Of a stretch of DNA of 64,000 nt, positions 11,783 to 26,447 are shown in pieces; within the stretch, counting starts at the first letter, position 1, and each line of letters begins with the position of its first letter. The notes under the pieces are model-generated. The model was not told the origin of the DNA, ran no database searches, and was given only the letters and a program-made list of their open reading frames with translations. Origin of the DNA: Talaromyces rugulosus (Eukaryota; Ascomycota; Eurotiomycetes; Eurotiales; Trichocomaceae). The stretch covers positions 4,844,001 through 4,908,000 of the forward strand of contig NC_049564.1 in assembly GCF_013368755.1 (NCBI RefSeq), given 5' to 3'. A program made the position numbers and the translations under genes.

Positions 11783-13095
11783 TCAAAACATTCCTTCCCC
11801 TGGCATCAACCCAGCCATCTTCAACGGCCACTCCATCGCGCCCTGCCATTCTCGCGGTAAAACCTGCTGAATCGACAGAACCTCCCGCTGCGGAATATCG
11901 CCAATCCACCACACTGAATGCGCCTTGCTCATGAGCGCAAAAAACATGGCCAGAATAAGCAGTGCGCGAGGCTGATGCTCTGCAACCAGATCGATGAACA
12001 GCGCCGGCACAAACATGGGGAACCCCATGAACCGACGCACAAGCGCATAGATGGGCTCGTCGGTGGAGACGGCGAGGTACATGCTTCCGATATAACTGAG
12101 TGCTTTTTCGTATGCGTTTTGGGCTTCTGGACTCGGCGAGTCTGTGGTGTAATCGAGTAGAAGAGTTGGTGGTAAAAAGGACAGGTTTTCCTTGGCTAGT
12201 AGAGTTTCACGTTGGAAAACTGGGGGCGCATTGCGCAGCATGAATATCAAAGAAGGTGATGACTGTTCACTTGGACTTGACGGGGACGAGTTATTGTTGA
12301 ATATACCAAGAGCTGTGAGCATGACAGCCTGCACTCCCTTGCCGACTCGTAACCAATCCGTCGGTGCTGTATACGGATCTGTCGAGCGATGCCACAGACT
12401 GGCAACGGAGTGCGTAAAATGAAGCAACGCAGTGTACAGCACAGCCTCGCAGTTCCCAGGGCCGATATTGGCGACTGCTCTCTGCTGTTCGCGCAGCGCG
12501 AGTGTCAGATACACGTGGTTCGCGTTGACGACTTCTCGGTTGTCTGGCAGCGAGCGCAACAGGTATGTTGCAGAGGATGCATGCATCATATACAGCAGAT
12601 TGTCGTGCTCCAGCGACAGGACCGGGGCCTTTTGCAGCCAGCCTACGATCTCAGGGGGCTTGGGCAAGCCTGCATACGGATCGGTCAGCTGCGTCATGTA
12701 GGTGTGCAAAAAACGCAGCTCCATTTTCCGTCGAGCGGGCGTTTCTGGCAGGTCCATTGTGTTCATTGGGGGCATGCTTGTGAGCCATGTCGAATTTGTC
12801 GATGGTAGCAGCAGCATCCCATTGTTCGCATCGCTCTGGATAGCCGAGGGGGGAGACGAAGAAGATGATGATGCGGCATCATACTCGCACGACTGATTGC
12901 CCATGCGCGTGCAATTTCTGCATATTGGCCGCTTCTCATCGCACTGTGACTTTTGTTATTATCCCCCTGAGACATGCAATTTGCAGCGTTGCGATGACGG
13001 AATCTCACCTTGACTCGGCGAGTCTTGCATGTTCGGCATCCGTTCCGAGATTTGTGGTGGAATGCCTTGGTGATGCGAGTGGTGTTTTCACCCAT
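11783..13095 (-). CDS. Zn2Cys6 fungal transcription factor
   Basis: Exons are 13095-13009 and 12943-11783, with a 65-bp intron at 12944-13008 (415 aa). The intron splits the zinc cluster. Splicing gives the six-Cys array starting NGCRTCKTRRVKC and continuing DEKRPICRNC, at about residues 19-47. This binds DNA through a binuclear zinc cluster. The C-terminal part is helical and resembles the sterol-uptake-control (Upc2-like) group, but I cannot name a target pathway. The short linker is Ser-rich. The 5' leader contains a pyrimidine/purine microsatellite. The neighbours, a wall protein and a p24 receptor, do not identify its regulon. Confidence 0.9.
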
Positions 13096-13119
13096 GGTTT
13101 ACATTGTTGTTTCTTTCTT

Positions 13120-13152
<33 letters not shown>

Positions 13153-13699
13153 ATTTCCTTCCATTCATGATGACTGAACTGCGCGCGTGACCATTTGCAG
13201 AAACAGAAAGAAAAACGTTCATCAAGGTGGGACTGTGGGTGCGTTGCGGATTTAGACTTATTAAAGTGGTGAACTAAGAATTAACTCCACGCTTGACAAA
13301 TCTATTGTTTCAATTCAATTGGATGCCAATTTCGCACGGTGGGTTAAAGGTTTTATCTAGGGGGTCAGGTTCCAAACTTGGATTAATTTGATAATTGACT
13401 AGATTAAAAGCGAGTCCACAGTTGCATGTGCCAGCCACCTAGCAGTCAGGTGAGTTACGAGTCATCCATTAATAGCTAGGGAAACTAGATATACAATACA
13501 CTACGATGGCGGCTGAAAATCTAAAACGTCTTGAAACTCGTATCATCACTAATCCTAACTGATGCCTTTTTCTGATCAACGCCCTCGAAAAGCAACACTT
13601 GAAGCATTCCGACCAAAAATCTCATCCGGAATTCATACACGCTAATATATGAAGAAAAATAACTCTGATGCCAAAGGAAAAGTATGCTTATATTTATCA
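13096..13699. other. Intergenic between zinc-cluster gene and p24 gene
   Basis: Contains the CT microsatellite and AT-rich DNA. It should hold the promoter of the zinc-cluster gene and the 3' end of the p24 gene. No further gene seen. Confidence 0.5.
13110..13162. repeat. CT/CTTT microsatellite
   Basis: Tandem TTTC units followed by a long CT run on the plus strand, lying 15-65 bp upstream of the Zn2Cys6 gene start, so GA-rich in its likely leader. Such tracts are length-variable and can be nucleosome-free promoter elements. Confidence 0.8.
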
Positions 13700-14551
13700 T
13701 TATACGTAGCCTATCACTCAATTAGTACTGTCTTCTACTATAGTATAGTTTTGCTAGAGCATGGCAGGAAACTCACCCTTGCGCGCTCCCTGGAAAAAGA
13801 AGCGCACGATAAAGACCTGCAACCCAGCCATGGACACCATCAGCAGGCTCTCAATAACGCTGAAGTTGAAGATGCGTCGCTCGGTGCTGCGCACGGTACT
13901 GAAATTGCGGTTCTCGCGCGTACGGAAGTATTTCTGGTTACGGGAGATTGTCGACAGCATAGTCGACACTTTCATGATCGACTCCTCGATAACGCCCGAT
14001 TGCTCGGGGCTGGCGCCTTGTTTGGATGGAAGCTGTGCTTTTTGCTCGTTTTCGACCTGATTTGGATGTAACACGTCAGTTCATATTCCAAACTGTGTGT
14101 ATCCAGCCCACTGTGCCGTAAAAAGAAATAACCATACCGCAATCTCAAAATCCACAAACTTCTCCGCAAATGTAGACATTTCATTGCTGAAGCAGAAGCT
14201 ATACTCGCCAACGCTCTGCGCGGTAAACACGAAATCGGCCTGGCGTTCCTTTGTTCCTTCCAGAATGACCTTGTCGAGAGGACCGGTGACGAGGTAGTCA
14301 ATGTCGAAGGAGCCGCCGGATTGAACCTATACACACCGTCAAGTCAGCTTCAAACTGCATAACAACAAAAGAAAAGAAAAACTGCATGGAACACGCACGG
14401 CAAAGTAAAATGCGATCTTGGTGTCCTGCTGCGGGACATCAGCGTAAAAGCAGGCCTTCTCGCTGGCATCAACCTTGTACGTCAACGCGGTCGCCGAAGC
14501 CAGAGGAATGGCCGTGGCCAAAAGACCGCCCAATATATTCTGGATGCGCAT
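13700..14551 (-). CDS. p24 family (EMP24/GP25L) cargo receptor
   Basis: Exons are 14551-14399, 14326-14138, 14056-13777 and 13710-13700 (210 aa). p24 proteins cycle between ER and Golgi in COPII/COPI vesicles and help sort cargo such as GPI-anchored proteins. Visible features are a signal peptide of about 22 residues, a GOLD domain with the conserved cysteine pair (EKACFYADV and YSFCFSN), a membrane-proximal coiled coil, one transmembrane helix and a short cytosolic tail with FFF and RKGYV. The last exon is only 11 nt and supplies the GYV-stop end; without that splice the tail would be abnormal. It belongs to the Erp-type group, subfamily not settled. A CACGTGACGTG element lies at 14705-14715, about 155 bp upstream. 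Confidence 0.92.
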
Positions 14552-15091
14552 TGTTCTGACAAAGTGTTGGCGAAATTGAAAAAAAAAAAACTGGCAGCAC
14601 GAGACCCCTGGCGACACTTTGTTGGGCTTTCTTCTGAAGCGGATTGCGGACGATCTGGACAGCTTAGCACATTCGTGTTTGCCGTGTTTGCTCTGCGGGT
14701 GTATCACGTGACGTGTTTTCTATCAGTGCTATTAATGCATAGTTACTCAACTCGATAAGACCATGTTATTCATATCGTGTCTGTTCATTGAATCCATTAA
14801 CCATTACAGTAGCCATATAAACACTGCAGTCGCGTATGCCCAAGTTGTTCCAGAAACCGCATCACCCAACAATTGCCTCAGACTAATACAACAACGTAGG
14901 CAAACAGAATAATAGTATCAACGTCATCATCTCACATTCAGCCAGCCCTTTTGTTGCGTATGGACTCGAAAAATACATCCCAAAAAATAAATCATAAGAC
15001 CGATAACAAAAAAAAAAAAAAAAAAAAAAATTTACCGTGGCCCTCCTGCAGGCCGCGCCACAACCTCCACAACGCCAATGCAGGAGATCAT
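14552..15091. other. Intergenic: p24 promoter and deubiquitinase 3' flank
   Basis: Contains a CACGTGACGTG composite at 14705-14715 and a 23-base A run at 15008-15030. No gene seen. Confidence 0.5.
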
Positions 15092-19229
<4,138 letters not shown>

Positions 19230-20372
19230 GGAGGGTGATGCCTCCGCGCAATGGAATCAAAAACAGCCCAGCTAACACCAGCGATATTTTCAGATAGCAA
19301 TGAAGAACAACTGGGGTGCACAGCTGCAGCGAAACAGAAATATTGGTGCAGACGGAGCAAGAATGACAAAGCGGAGCGATGACTGCAACAACGCAGGAGC
19401 CTCTGGTCCGCCGTACTGAGCTGTTTGCTTGCTTGCTTCCTTAGTGGTGGGTCCGCGTCGATCTTAACCCACCTCAGACCAGTTCATACACAGGAAAATA
19501 AATTTCATACAAACCAAAATACCACAGGGACAAGGATTAAGCCTACATGGCAGTTTCACTCTCCCCGTTCAGTGTTTCCTGTGGCCGGGAGCAGGCCGGC
19601 ATCAGATCCTATTTGTTTTGCGGGTGGGGTTGTTGCCCACAGCCCCTCTGATATCAACTGCAGTGAACCCTCTTAGCATGTGTTATTTGTCTCTGTAATG
19701 CTCCCGTATTTATTTATGCTTTGTGATTATGCTGCTTTTCTCACAGCAAAATATGACGTGGGATAATCTTTAAACAGAGGCACTGGTAATTACCGTTCAT
19801 ATATACATGACCTGTCCCATATGCACTCATTTCAATGTTGTTTATTTACTAGATGCGTCATACTCTCAATCAACTCCTCCATTACTAACCTCCTTCTTCG
19901 CCTCTTGTTTTGACCCAGTTGACAGATCCATTGAAGAAACTGAGTGCCTGAGGCTCCAACAATCGCAGATATAAAAATGACGTCATGTAACCCCAGCCAC
20001 CAAATCGGGCACAACCCTAAGGCCGTCCTTTGTCTACTTCAATGTTGTAAACCCTGTACTCTCTCCAACTTATGTATTGGAGGATACGTAGAATATTTTG
20101 TGGCGGTACAAGTTTGCACTAGCACCGGCGAATTCTCAAATAATCGATCGAGTCGTTGTTGGCCCCTATGCCTAGAGAGCCGCTAAGGTAACATTCGTAC
20201 AAGGCTGCATGTACAAAATGGCTGGCTTATGGTACGAAGTTTCTAGTGGTAAATTCCACTGTATACCCAGCTGTGCCGGGGTACATGCAGCGACAATAAT
20301 AAAAGCTCTCTCCTTCCCATTAAACACCCGACTTTCCTCAAACAATACCACAAACCATAAGCCATAGCAATC
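19230..20372. other. Intergenic, divergent promoters
   Basis: Lies between the start of the deubiquitinase gene (minus) and that of the kinase-like gene (plus), so should hold both promoters. A full CRE-like TGACGTCA is present at 19978-19985. No gene recognised. Confidence 0.5.
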
Positions 20373-21554
20373 ATGTCCATGATCAAACACTTTGACACAC
20401 CACATATCGTTCGCTTCGGCATGACCGACGATGACCCGGCCAAAAGTGAGACGCAGTTTTGGCGAAACGGAGTGCATTTCCTCATCCAGGTTGACCAGGC
20501 CGACGTGCGAGGCACCGACTTTGAGCAGAAATGGATTCCCTTTCTCAGCCAGGAGCCGATCTCATCTCACATGGAACGCTGGGGTGGGCTCTGCGACCTG
20601 GTTATCTCGCAGTGCTTGGGAATCTTACAGGAACTGGCCCCGAATCGGCCGTACTGGAATACGCTCTACGATTATCTTCACGTTGATTCGTATACCCTAC
20701 GCCTATCAGGTAGCCCGGGACAGGATGTAACTCCACAGATTGTCCAAGGTCCGACAAGCACCTGTGCCTATGAGATGCGGACAGCCGCCTGGAAAACGTT
20801 TGCCCCACCGGATGACCTACCTGTCTTTGATTCCCGGGTGATTATTCCTCTAGGGCACGATCAGGACTTGAAGAGCCCACCTAAAAAGGTTCGCTTGCCC
20901 GATGAGAGAGAGGCTTTCTTTTTCCCTTGTAAGGTCTCGAGTAGGCGGCTTGTTGGGTCGAGCTTTGTCGACGTTGCCAATGAGTCGCACCAGTCGATCG
21001 CTTCTTACCTCCTCCTAAATTCGCTGCAGATTCCCCGTAATAACGCTCACGCAAGCATTCCAAACGTTCTTGGGGTGGTATCCGATGGCGGCAATTCTAT
21101 CCCCAACACGCAAGCCGAAGGAGAAAAGGTGGCGGGCGTTCTCCTGGAATGGATTGACGGGTTCCGTCTCATCAACGCGGGCTCAAGGGAAAATCGCCAC
21201 GTCGCAATGGCCAACAAAACAAATCAAGCAGACTGGAGGGAGCAGGTGCTCGGAATCGTGAGAGAACTCCATCGCCGTGGAGCGTCTGCCCTTGGCGTTG
21301 AGATCAGCCCATTCAGTGTCATGATTGACCGGAACGATGGACATACATGGCTGACGGGGTTTGTTGACTGCAAGGCCTCGAAAGACCACAGCGCTGCAGA
21401 TGCCTGCGAGTCTGAATCTGAAGCAAAGCAAGTCCAGGTTGTGTTCGATCAATGGCTAAGAGTAGAAGCAGAGAGCTGGACATTGGATTCATCAGAGCCC
21501 ACAAGAGTTGAAGTGCTTTCCCGGTGGTGGGATATCACAAATTATCAGAACTGA
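20373..21554 (+). CDS. Degenerate protein-kinase-like fold protein (probable pseudokinase)
   Basis: Single exon, 393 aa. The N-terminal ~170 residues resemble no family I know. From about residue 180 the order of elements follows the kinase/APH fold: FFFPCKVS (beta3-like Lys), a helix near ESHQSIASYLLL (alphaC-like Glu), hinge-like GVLLEWIDG, then REQVLGIVRELHRRG. At the catalytic-loop position the sequence reads GVEISPFSVMID where active relatives have GD..P.NVLID, and the metal-binding DFG is replaced by TGFVD. Catalytic Asp, Asn and DFG are therefore all lost, so phosphotransfer is unlikely and a scaffold or regulatory role is inferred. It lies upstream of a PDK-family kinase in the same orientation but with a separate promoter region. 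Confidence 0.65.
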   Translation: MSMIKHFDTPHIVRFGMTDDDPAKSETQFWRNGVHFLIQVDQADVRGTDFEQKWIPFLSQEPISSHMERWGGLCDLVISQCLGILQELAPNRPYWNTLYDYLHVDSYTLRLSGSPGQDVTPQIVQGPTSTCAYEMRTAAWKTFAPPDDLPVFDSRVIIPLGHDQDLKSPPKKVRLPDEREAFFFPCKVSSRRLVGSSFVDVANESHQSIASYLLLNSLQIPRNNAHASIPNVLGVVSDGGNSIPNTQAEGEKVAGVLLEWIDGFRLINAGSRENRHVAMANKTNQADWREQVLGIVRELHRRGASALGVEISPFSVMIDRNDGHTWLTGFVDCKASKDHSAADACESESEAKQVQVVFDQWLRVEAESWTLDSSEPTRVEVLSRWWDITNYQN

Positions 21555-22051
21555 CCGTCCAGAGGCGTATTCTTTGTCATATCATATTGAACATAGATGA
21601 GCAAGCACCTTGAAATCAACTGTTAGAACATTGTGATTGTATGAAGTCTCATTCATGCCAGGGTGCACGTAGTCTCCATATCCATGCAGTTGGATGCAGA
21701 CCCCCCTCGCATTAACTGTACATGGACGTTGGGCTGTGGGACATGCAGACGAGGTGCATGAGTGATGAAGGAGCGGCGGGGACGCCCTTCACATGTCGGC
21801 GCCAAGCCTTGGCGGGTCATCGTCCATAGCTCCCGGACTAGCAACAACGCTCTCGCGCTCACACGACCTGCGAACATCCTAATTTCTGACAGCTCGCGAC
21901 ATCGCATCTAACAAACACTAGCAATGCGGCAGTAATTAGTCCAAATGGAACTCTAGACAGCCATGTACCGCTCCCCCGGTCGTCATAATTCCTCAGCCGA
22001 CCCAACCCCGTCAACTTGCAAGGGAATCCAGCCCGTGGATGGCGAAACAAC
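21555..22051. other. Intergenic upstream of mitochondrial kinase gene
   Basis: About 500 bp between two plus-strand genes. Should hold the 3' UTR of the kinase-like gene and the promoter of the PDK-family gene. No gene seen. Confidence 0.5.
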
Positions 22052-23537
22052 ATGAAGCCAGGCCGTATCCCGACATGTCTTCCCTTGCTTAGGCATCGAT
22101 GCCTGGGAATTCGGCTCTACTCGACCCAGCCGATCCAGCCGCCTCCATGGCGCCCGGCCGTTGTTCTCGATGAGTATGCTGCCACCTGCCTGTCTGGCTG
22201 TGTTTGTGAAAGTGTTTAACTGGATGGCAGGTGGGTGGAACGGGGTGCCCGCCCAATCAGTCTGCGGCAATTGACTTTTTTTGGACGTACTTTGACCGAG
22301 TCTCGTCTGATCAGTTCTGCCAACTATGTCCGGACCGAGCTTCCCACGAGGTTTGTTTGTGTGAGCTCGAGTGAGTGTGATGAGTCATGCCAGCTAACAT
22401 GGCGACACAGATTGGCGCACCGCCTACGCGACATGCAAAAACTGCCCTATGTTGTCGTTTCAAACCCGCATATATCGATAGTCTACGAACTATATTACAA
22501 GGCATTTGAGAAATTTAGAAAGGTCCCGGAGATTCTGTCCTTGAGTGATAATGATCGCTACTGCGATATTTTACGAGATACTCTTGCGGAGCATCTCACG
22601 GTCATCCCTAATCTGGCCATGGGAGTTCTTGAATGCCAAGGGCTTGTCGAGCCCGATGAAATGGATCGCTTTATGAACACCATGCTTCGTGCGGTAAGAC
22701 TTGCTTCCTGTTACGATGTCGTTCTGCCACTGACTTTGAGACCAGAGAATATCTCGTCGAGTGATCGCCGAGCAGCATCTTGCCTTGACCGAAACATTCA
22801 ATTCACCGTGGCACTTTCCGGAATCTATATCTCGGACCGATGTGAACGCGGATTTTGTAGGAGAGGTCTTTCTCAAGTGCAACGCAAAGGATGTCGTGGA
22901 GCGGTGTGGAAAACTCGCCCAAGATTTATTACGACAGAGCTCGGGGTCAGACAAGGTTCCTGAAATTAAAGTACAGGGGCATCTGACAGCTACATTCCCT
23001 TATATCCTCGGCCACTTGGAGTATATTATCGGTGAGCTTCTACGCAACTCTATGCAAGCCGTCATGGAACGGCACCAAGCCAGTTCGGACGAGCTCCCCA
23101 GAATCGAGGTGCTTATTTGCGAAGCACCTCAACATGTGATCTTCCGCATATCAGACCAAGGTGGAGGTGTGCCAAGGGATATACTTCCCTACCTGTGGTC
23201 CTTCAGCAAGGGACCACGCACTCAAGATCGGCTTGAGAATCTAGGACAGGTGCCGGCCATGGCTGCTACAATGCAAGAGCTTATAGTCCCCATGGACCGA
23301 AAAGCCCGAGACCGAGAAACATACCGCGAAGGCTCTCTGACAACTTTGAGCGCACGGCCGCCCAATCTTCGTCTGGGCATGGGTCTGCCAATGAGCAGAG
23401 TTTATGCGGAGTACTGGGCTGGCAGTTTAGAGCTGCATAGCTTGGAGGGATACGGCGTGGATGCGTTCCTGCAGATCTCCAAACTCGGCAACAAGAACGA
23501 GCAAGTCACCACGAGAGCCTCGGTAGATGCCGTATGA
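22052..23537 (+). CDS. Mitochondrial PDK/BCKDK-family protein kinase
   Basis: Exons are 22052-22173, 22231-22350, 22411-22693 and 22746-23537 (438 aa). This family inactivates mitochondrial pyruvate (or branched-chain 2-oxoacid) dehydrogenase by phosphorylating its E1 alpha subunit. The N-terminus is basic with RLRHxx-like and RLYSTQ sequence typical of a cleavable mitochondrial presequence. The helical regulatory domain contains ARPISLRQLTFFGR and the conserved RISRRVIAEQHLAL. The GHKL ATP-binding domain shows GELLRNSMQAV (N box), SDQGGGVPRD (G1) and GMGLPMSRVYAEYWAGSL (G2). Pyruvate versus branched-chain specificity cannot be decided from sequence alone. Confidence 0.93.
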
Positions 23538-24010
23538 TTGCTTTTTTTTTTGAGTCAAGTCCTTGTAAGAGACGAATTTAGATCTATGAAGTATTACCAT
23601 AGATTGGTCTACGACATGAGATGCACAGCATGGGTGTTGCTGGTCGGTTGGGTTTATAAAATTGCCGCAACACTATAGTTATGAGTACTTTAGCGAATAG
23701 TCTGTATTATTGATCAACTTATCTAAGATATTTATCGTTAATTTATTGTTTAAGAAAAACACAGAAGAAAACAAAACTGTATATATGCGCTTATCGATAA
23801 GAGCTCGAAGCCATTCCGGGCCAATCACATGCAGCCACTGTGGCTTCATCCACCACGGTTTCCGGAGCGCTTTGTTTCTTCGTCCTCCGATCGATCCCAC
23901 GAGACGCCAATCCGTCTCGACTGCGTTCGACAATATATACACTCTCGTTCTTTCGGCCCGTCATATATCCTCAGTGTGCCCTGGCCATTTCCTGACCCGA
24001 AGCCGCAACG
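23538..24010. other. Intergenic upstream of spc3
   Basis: 3' flank of the PDK-family gene and promoter of the Spc3 gene, both plus strand. AT-rich in the middle (23700-23790). No further gene seen. Confidence 0.5.
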
Positions 24011-24843
24011 ATGCACTCGGTAGTCAACCGCGCGCAGGCCGTCTTTGGCTTCTTCACCACAGTCGCCTTTGTCGTCGCGGGACTTGCAGCTCTGTCTGTG
24101 TTTCTGTACCCGGCGACCGAAGTCTCGACGAGTGTCGAGTTGAACAATGTTCAAGTGTATGTCTTTGCTTCTGCTACAAGTGCCACAAAAGAATCCTACT
24201 GATCTCGTGCAGAACAAAAGGCCGACCGCACTACTATTCATCCAAACGGGAAGAATACGCTCAAATCAAATTCGACCTTGAGGCTGGTGGGTTCTCTCCT
24301 CTTTCTCTTGCCTGATGCAATATCAATGGCTCACAAAATCTTTGCTTAGACTTCTCTCCCCTCTTCAACTGGAACACAAAGCAACTCTTCGTCTACGTCC
24401 TCGCCTCCTATCCCGCGACTTCTCCCGCCAGCGATCCGCCGCGCGACTCTGAGGCTATTATTTGGGATGCGATCATCACGGCCCCAGAATCACCATACTC
24501 TGTGCCCAAGCTGAAAGAGCGATTCTCCCCCTCGAAGAAAGCGACCAAGAACTCGCGCAAGAACGCTGCCAAGAAGCAAAAGAAGCAAGACGCCAACACG
24601 CCGGGCGTTCTGAATCTGAAGAACCAGAAATCAAAGTATCAAATCACGGATATCTCGGGCAAGATCGCCGAGAGGGAGAATGTGACGCTGGTGGTGGGCT
24701 GGAATGTGCAGCCTTGGGTGGGTGCCTTGTGGTGGAGTGAGGGCACGGGGGCATGGCCGAGGACTGATGGTGAGGCTGGGCGGAGTCAGTCGTTTAATTT
24801 GCCAGCTTTGAAGGGCAAGACTGCTCAAACGGCGAACGTTTAG
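24011..24843 (+). CDS. spc3: Signal peptidase complex subunit 3
   Basis: Exons are 24011-24156, 24213-24286 and 24350-24843 (237 aa). Spc3 (SPC22/23) is an essential non-catalytic subunit of the ER signal peptidase, positioning the lumenal side of the complex. The start MHSVVNRAQAVFGFFTTVAF leads into a single signal-anchor helix at about residues 12-33. The lumenal domain includes DFSPLFNWNTKQLFVYV and ends with the family block NVTLVVGWNVQPWVGALWW. A Lys-rich insert (about residues 135-170, KKATKNSRKNAAKKQKKQ) is common in filamentous fungi and makes the protein longer than the yeast protein. Confidence 0.95.
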
Positions 24844-25128
24844 TGGAGTTGTATGGTGTTTACAAAAAATATATTCGGGCGTGTATTCTATGACTTTGGT
24901 TCTTGGAACAGATATGATGAATTCACTACATTGTGTGCAAGTGCTGTAATTGACTGATACCATTTTTTCAGGAGAAATTAATTAATACACTAAAAATAAC
25001 CGGACGAAACCTCTTCTTCTTAGAAAAATAAATAAGAATATTTTTAATGACACGACAGCCCGTAACCACCAAGACCGATCCAACTTCATTCCTCATCATA
25101 TAAGATACCTAGTTACAGCCCGCTAGAC

Positions 25129-25661
25129 TCATACAGTGCCGTACGTTGTACCCTGGGGGGCCTGCTGAGGGGCCTGCTGAGGGGCGTACGTTGTTCCCTG
25201 CGGGGCGTACGTTGCTCCCTGGGGGGGATACGTGGTGCCCTGGGGAGCGTGGTGATGATGTCCGCCGTTTTGGATTCTGTCCGAATAGACTCCTGTTGCC
25301 GGCTTGGTATACGCCAACCCCGTAGCCGCCATGTTCTGGCGATGATAATAGACATATTCTAGATAGAATGCGTGTACATGGCCCGGGAAGTACCTGCATT
25401 CATTACAAAAAAAAAAAAAAACATTAGCCCACTGAATCACACACACACACACACACCCCAAACAGGCATAGGGGACATACCCCAGAACCGTTAGTAGAAT
25501 ATTGATTAGGAAATCAGTACTGCAGCCGGAAATCAAAAAGACACCGAGTGGGGGGACTATATGCGAACTCTGGTCAGTCACTTTGTTCATAGGGACAATC
25601 TTCCGAGAAACATACAGAAAAGAGTGATGATAACAATGCACAGGGCTGAGCAGTCTGCCAT
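25129..25661 (-). CDS. Pmp3/Sna-type small membrane protein with long repetitive tail
   Basis: Exons are 25661-25616, 25556-25481 and 25393-25129 (128 aa). The first ~60 residues are a textbook UPF0057/Pmp3 module: two hydrophobic helices with FFPPLGVFLISGCSTDFLIN and the turn GYFPGHVHAFYLEYVYYHRQ. Pmp3 itself is about 55 aa and affects plasma membrane potential and salt tolerance. Here a further ~65 residues follow, with a His cluster (GGHHHHAPQG) and tandem PQGTTY/PQGATY units plus APQQAPQQ. Yeast Sna3/Sna4 also extend the module with tails that recruit the Rsp5 ubiquitin ligase, but I see no PPxY here. The second intron contains a CA microsatellite and a poly-A run. Confidence 0.9.
25405..25456. 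repeat. Poly-A run and CA microsatellite inside an intron
   Basis: About 15 A at 25407-25421 and (AC)n at 25439-25456, both inside intron 2 (25394-25480) of the Pmp3-like gene. Confidence 0.85.
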
Positions 25662-26447
25662 TTTGGTGAGTATCCGTTCGTTTCGTTGAAATGTATTCGG
25701 TTTTATCGAGGGTATTCTCGTATTCTGGAAGAGATGGATAGAGAGAGTGTGTGTATAAGTGAAGATAGCGGGACGAGTTGCTGCGGTCCTGTTTTTTTTT
25801 ATCCCTACGGCAAGAGGTCGTCGACGGATGATGTCATTTCTAAATAAGTCGAGACCTTATCTGCATTGGGATTAGCGCGAACACCCATAACGAGACGACC
25901 AATCTCATACGCCTTAACTGTAGGCCAATCAAATACATAAAACATGTATCATTGCGTGATGAATATCGGCCGTTGGATGAGAATGATGCCGACAACCTAA
26001 TAAGAAGCAAAAATAACCAATTACATGAGATTGTATGCGCCCGTTTTGATGCATGTTGACGCTGTTGCGTTTCATCTAAAAATAGCCACGCATCAGTACA
26101 TTGTCCTCACATGAATATTTTAATATTGGCTGATGCCTAAAAAATGTCTGTCTCATCGAAGAACAAAGAGACTGGAGACTGTGGCGGTGCAATGTGGAGT
26201 CGATGTGTGGCGTTTAGTTCACCAATGATTACCGAAAGAGGAAGTTCTGCTTGACATCAACTTTGGTGTAACTACGGCACTCGTCATCTTGAAATACATG
26301 TGTTGATAATAGGATGCTAAAAATTCGGTCTACTTGATGAAATAATTCATCTTGTCATCATTGCAGTACGGAGCAAGTCCTTGTAAAGGACTCTATAGTA
26401 ATGTGTAGTAATATAAGGGATCGTGACGTCATAACAAAGGAAACGAA
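25662..26447. other. Intergenic: promoter of Pmp3-like gene and HDA-subunit 3' flank
   Basis: No gene recognised. The minus-strand Pmp3-like promoter must lie in the left part. A TGACGTCA element lies at 26424-26431, close to the stop of the HDA-complex gene. Confidence 0.5.

Noticed and set aside
15008..15030. Long A run as a possible retroposon tail
   Set aside because: No target-site duplication or adjacent retroposon sequence seen; a simple homopolymer is sufficient.
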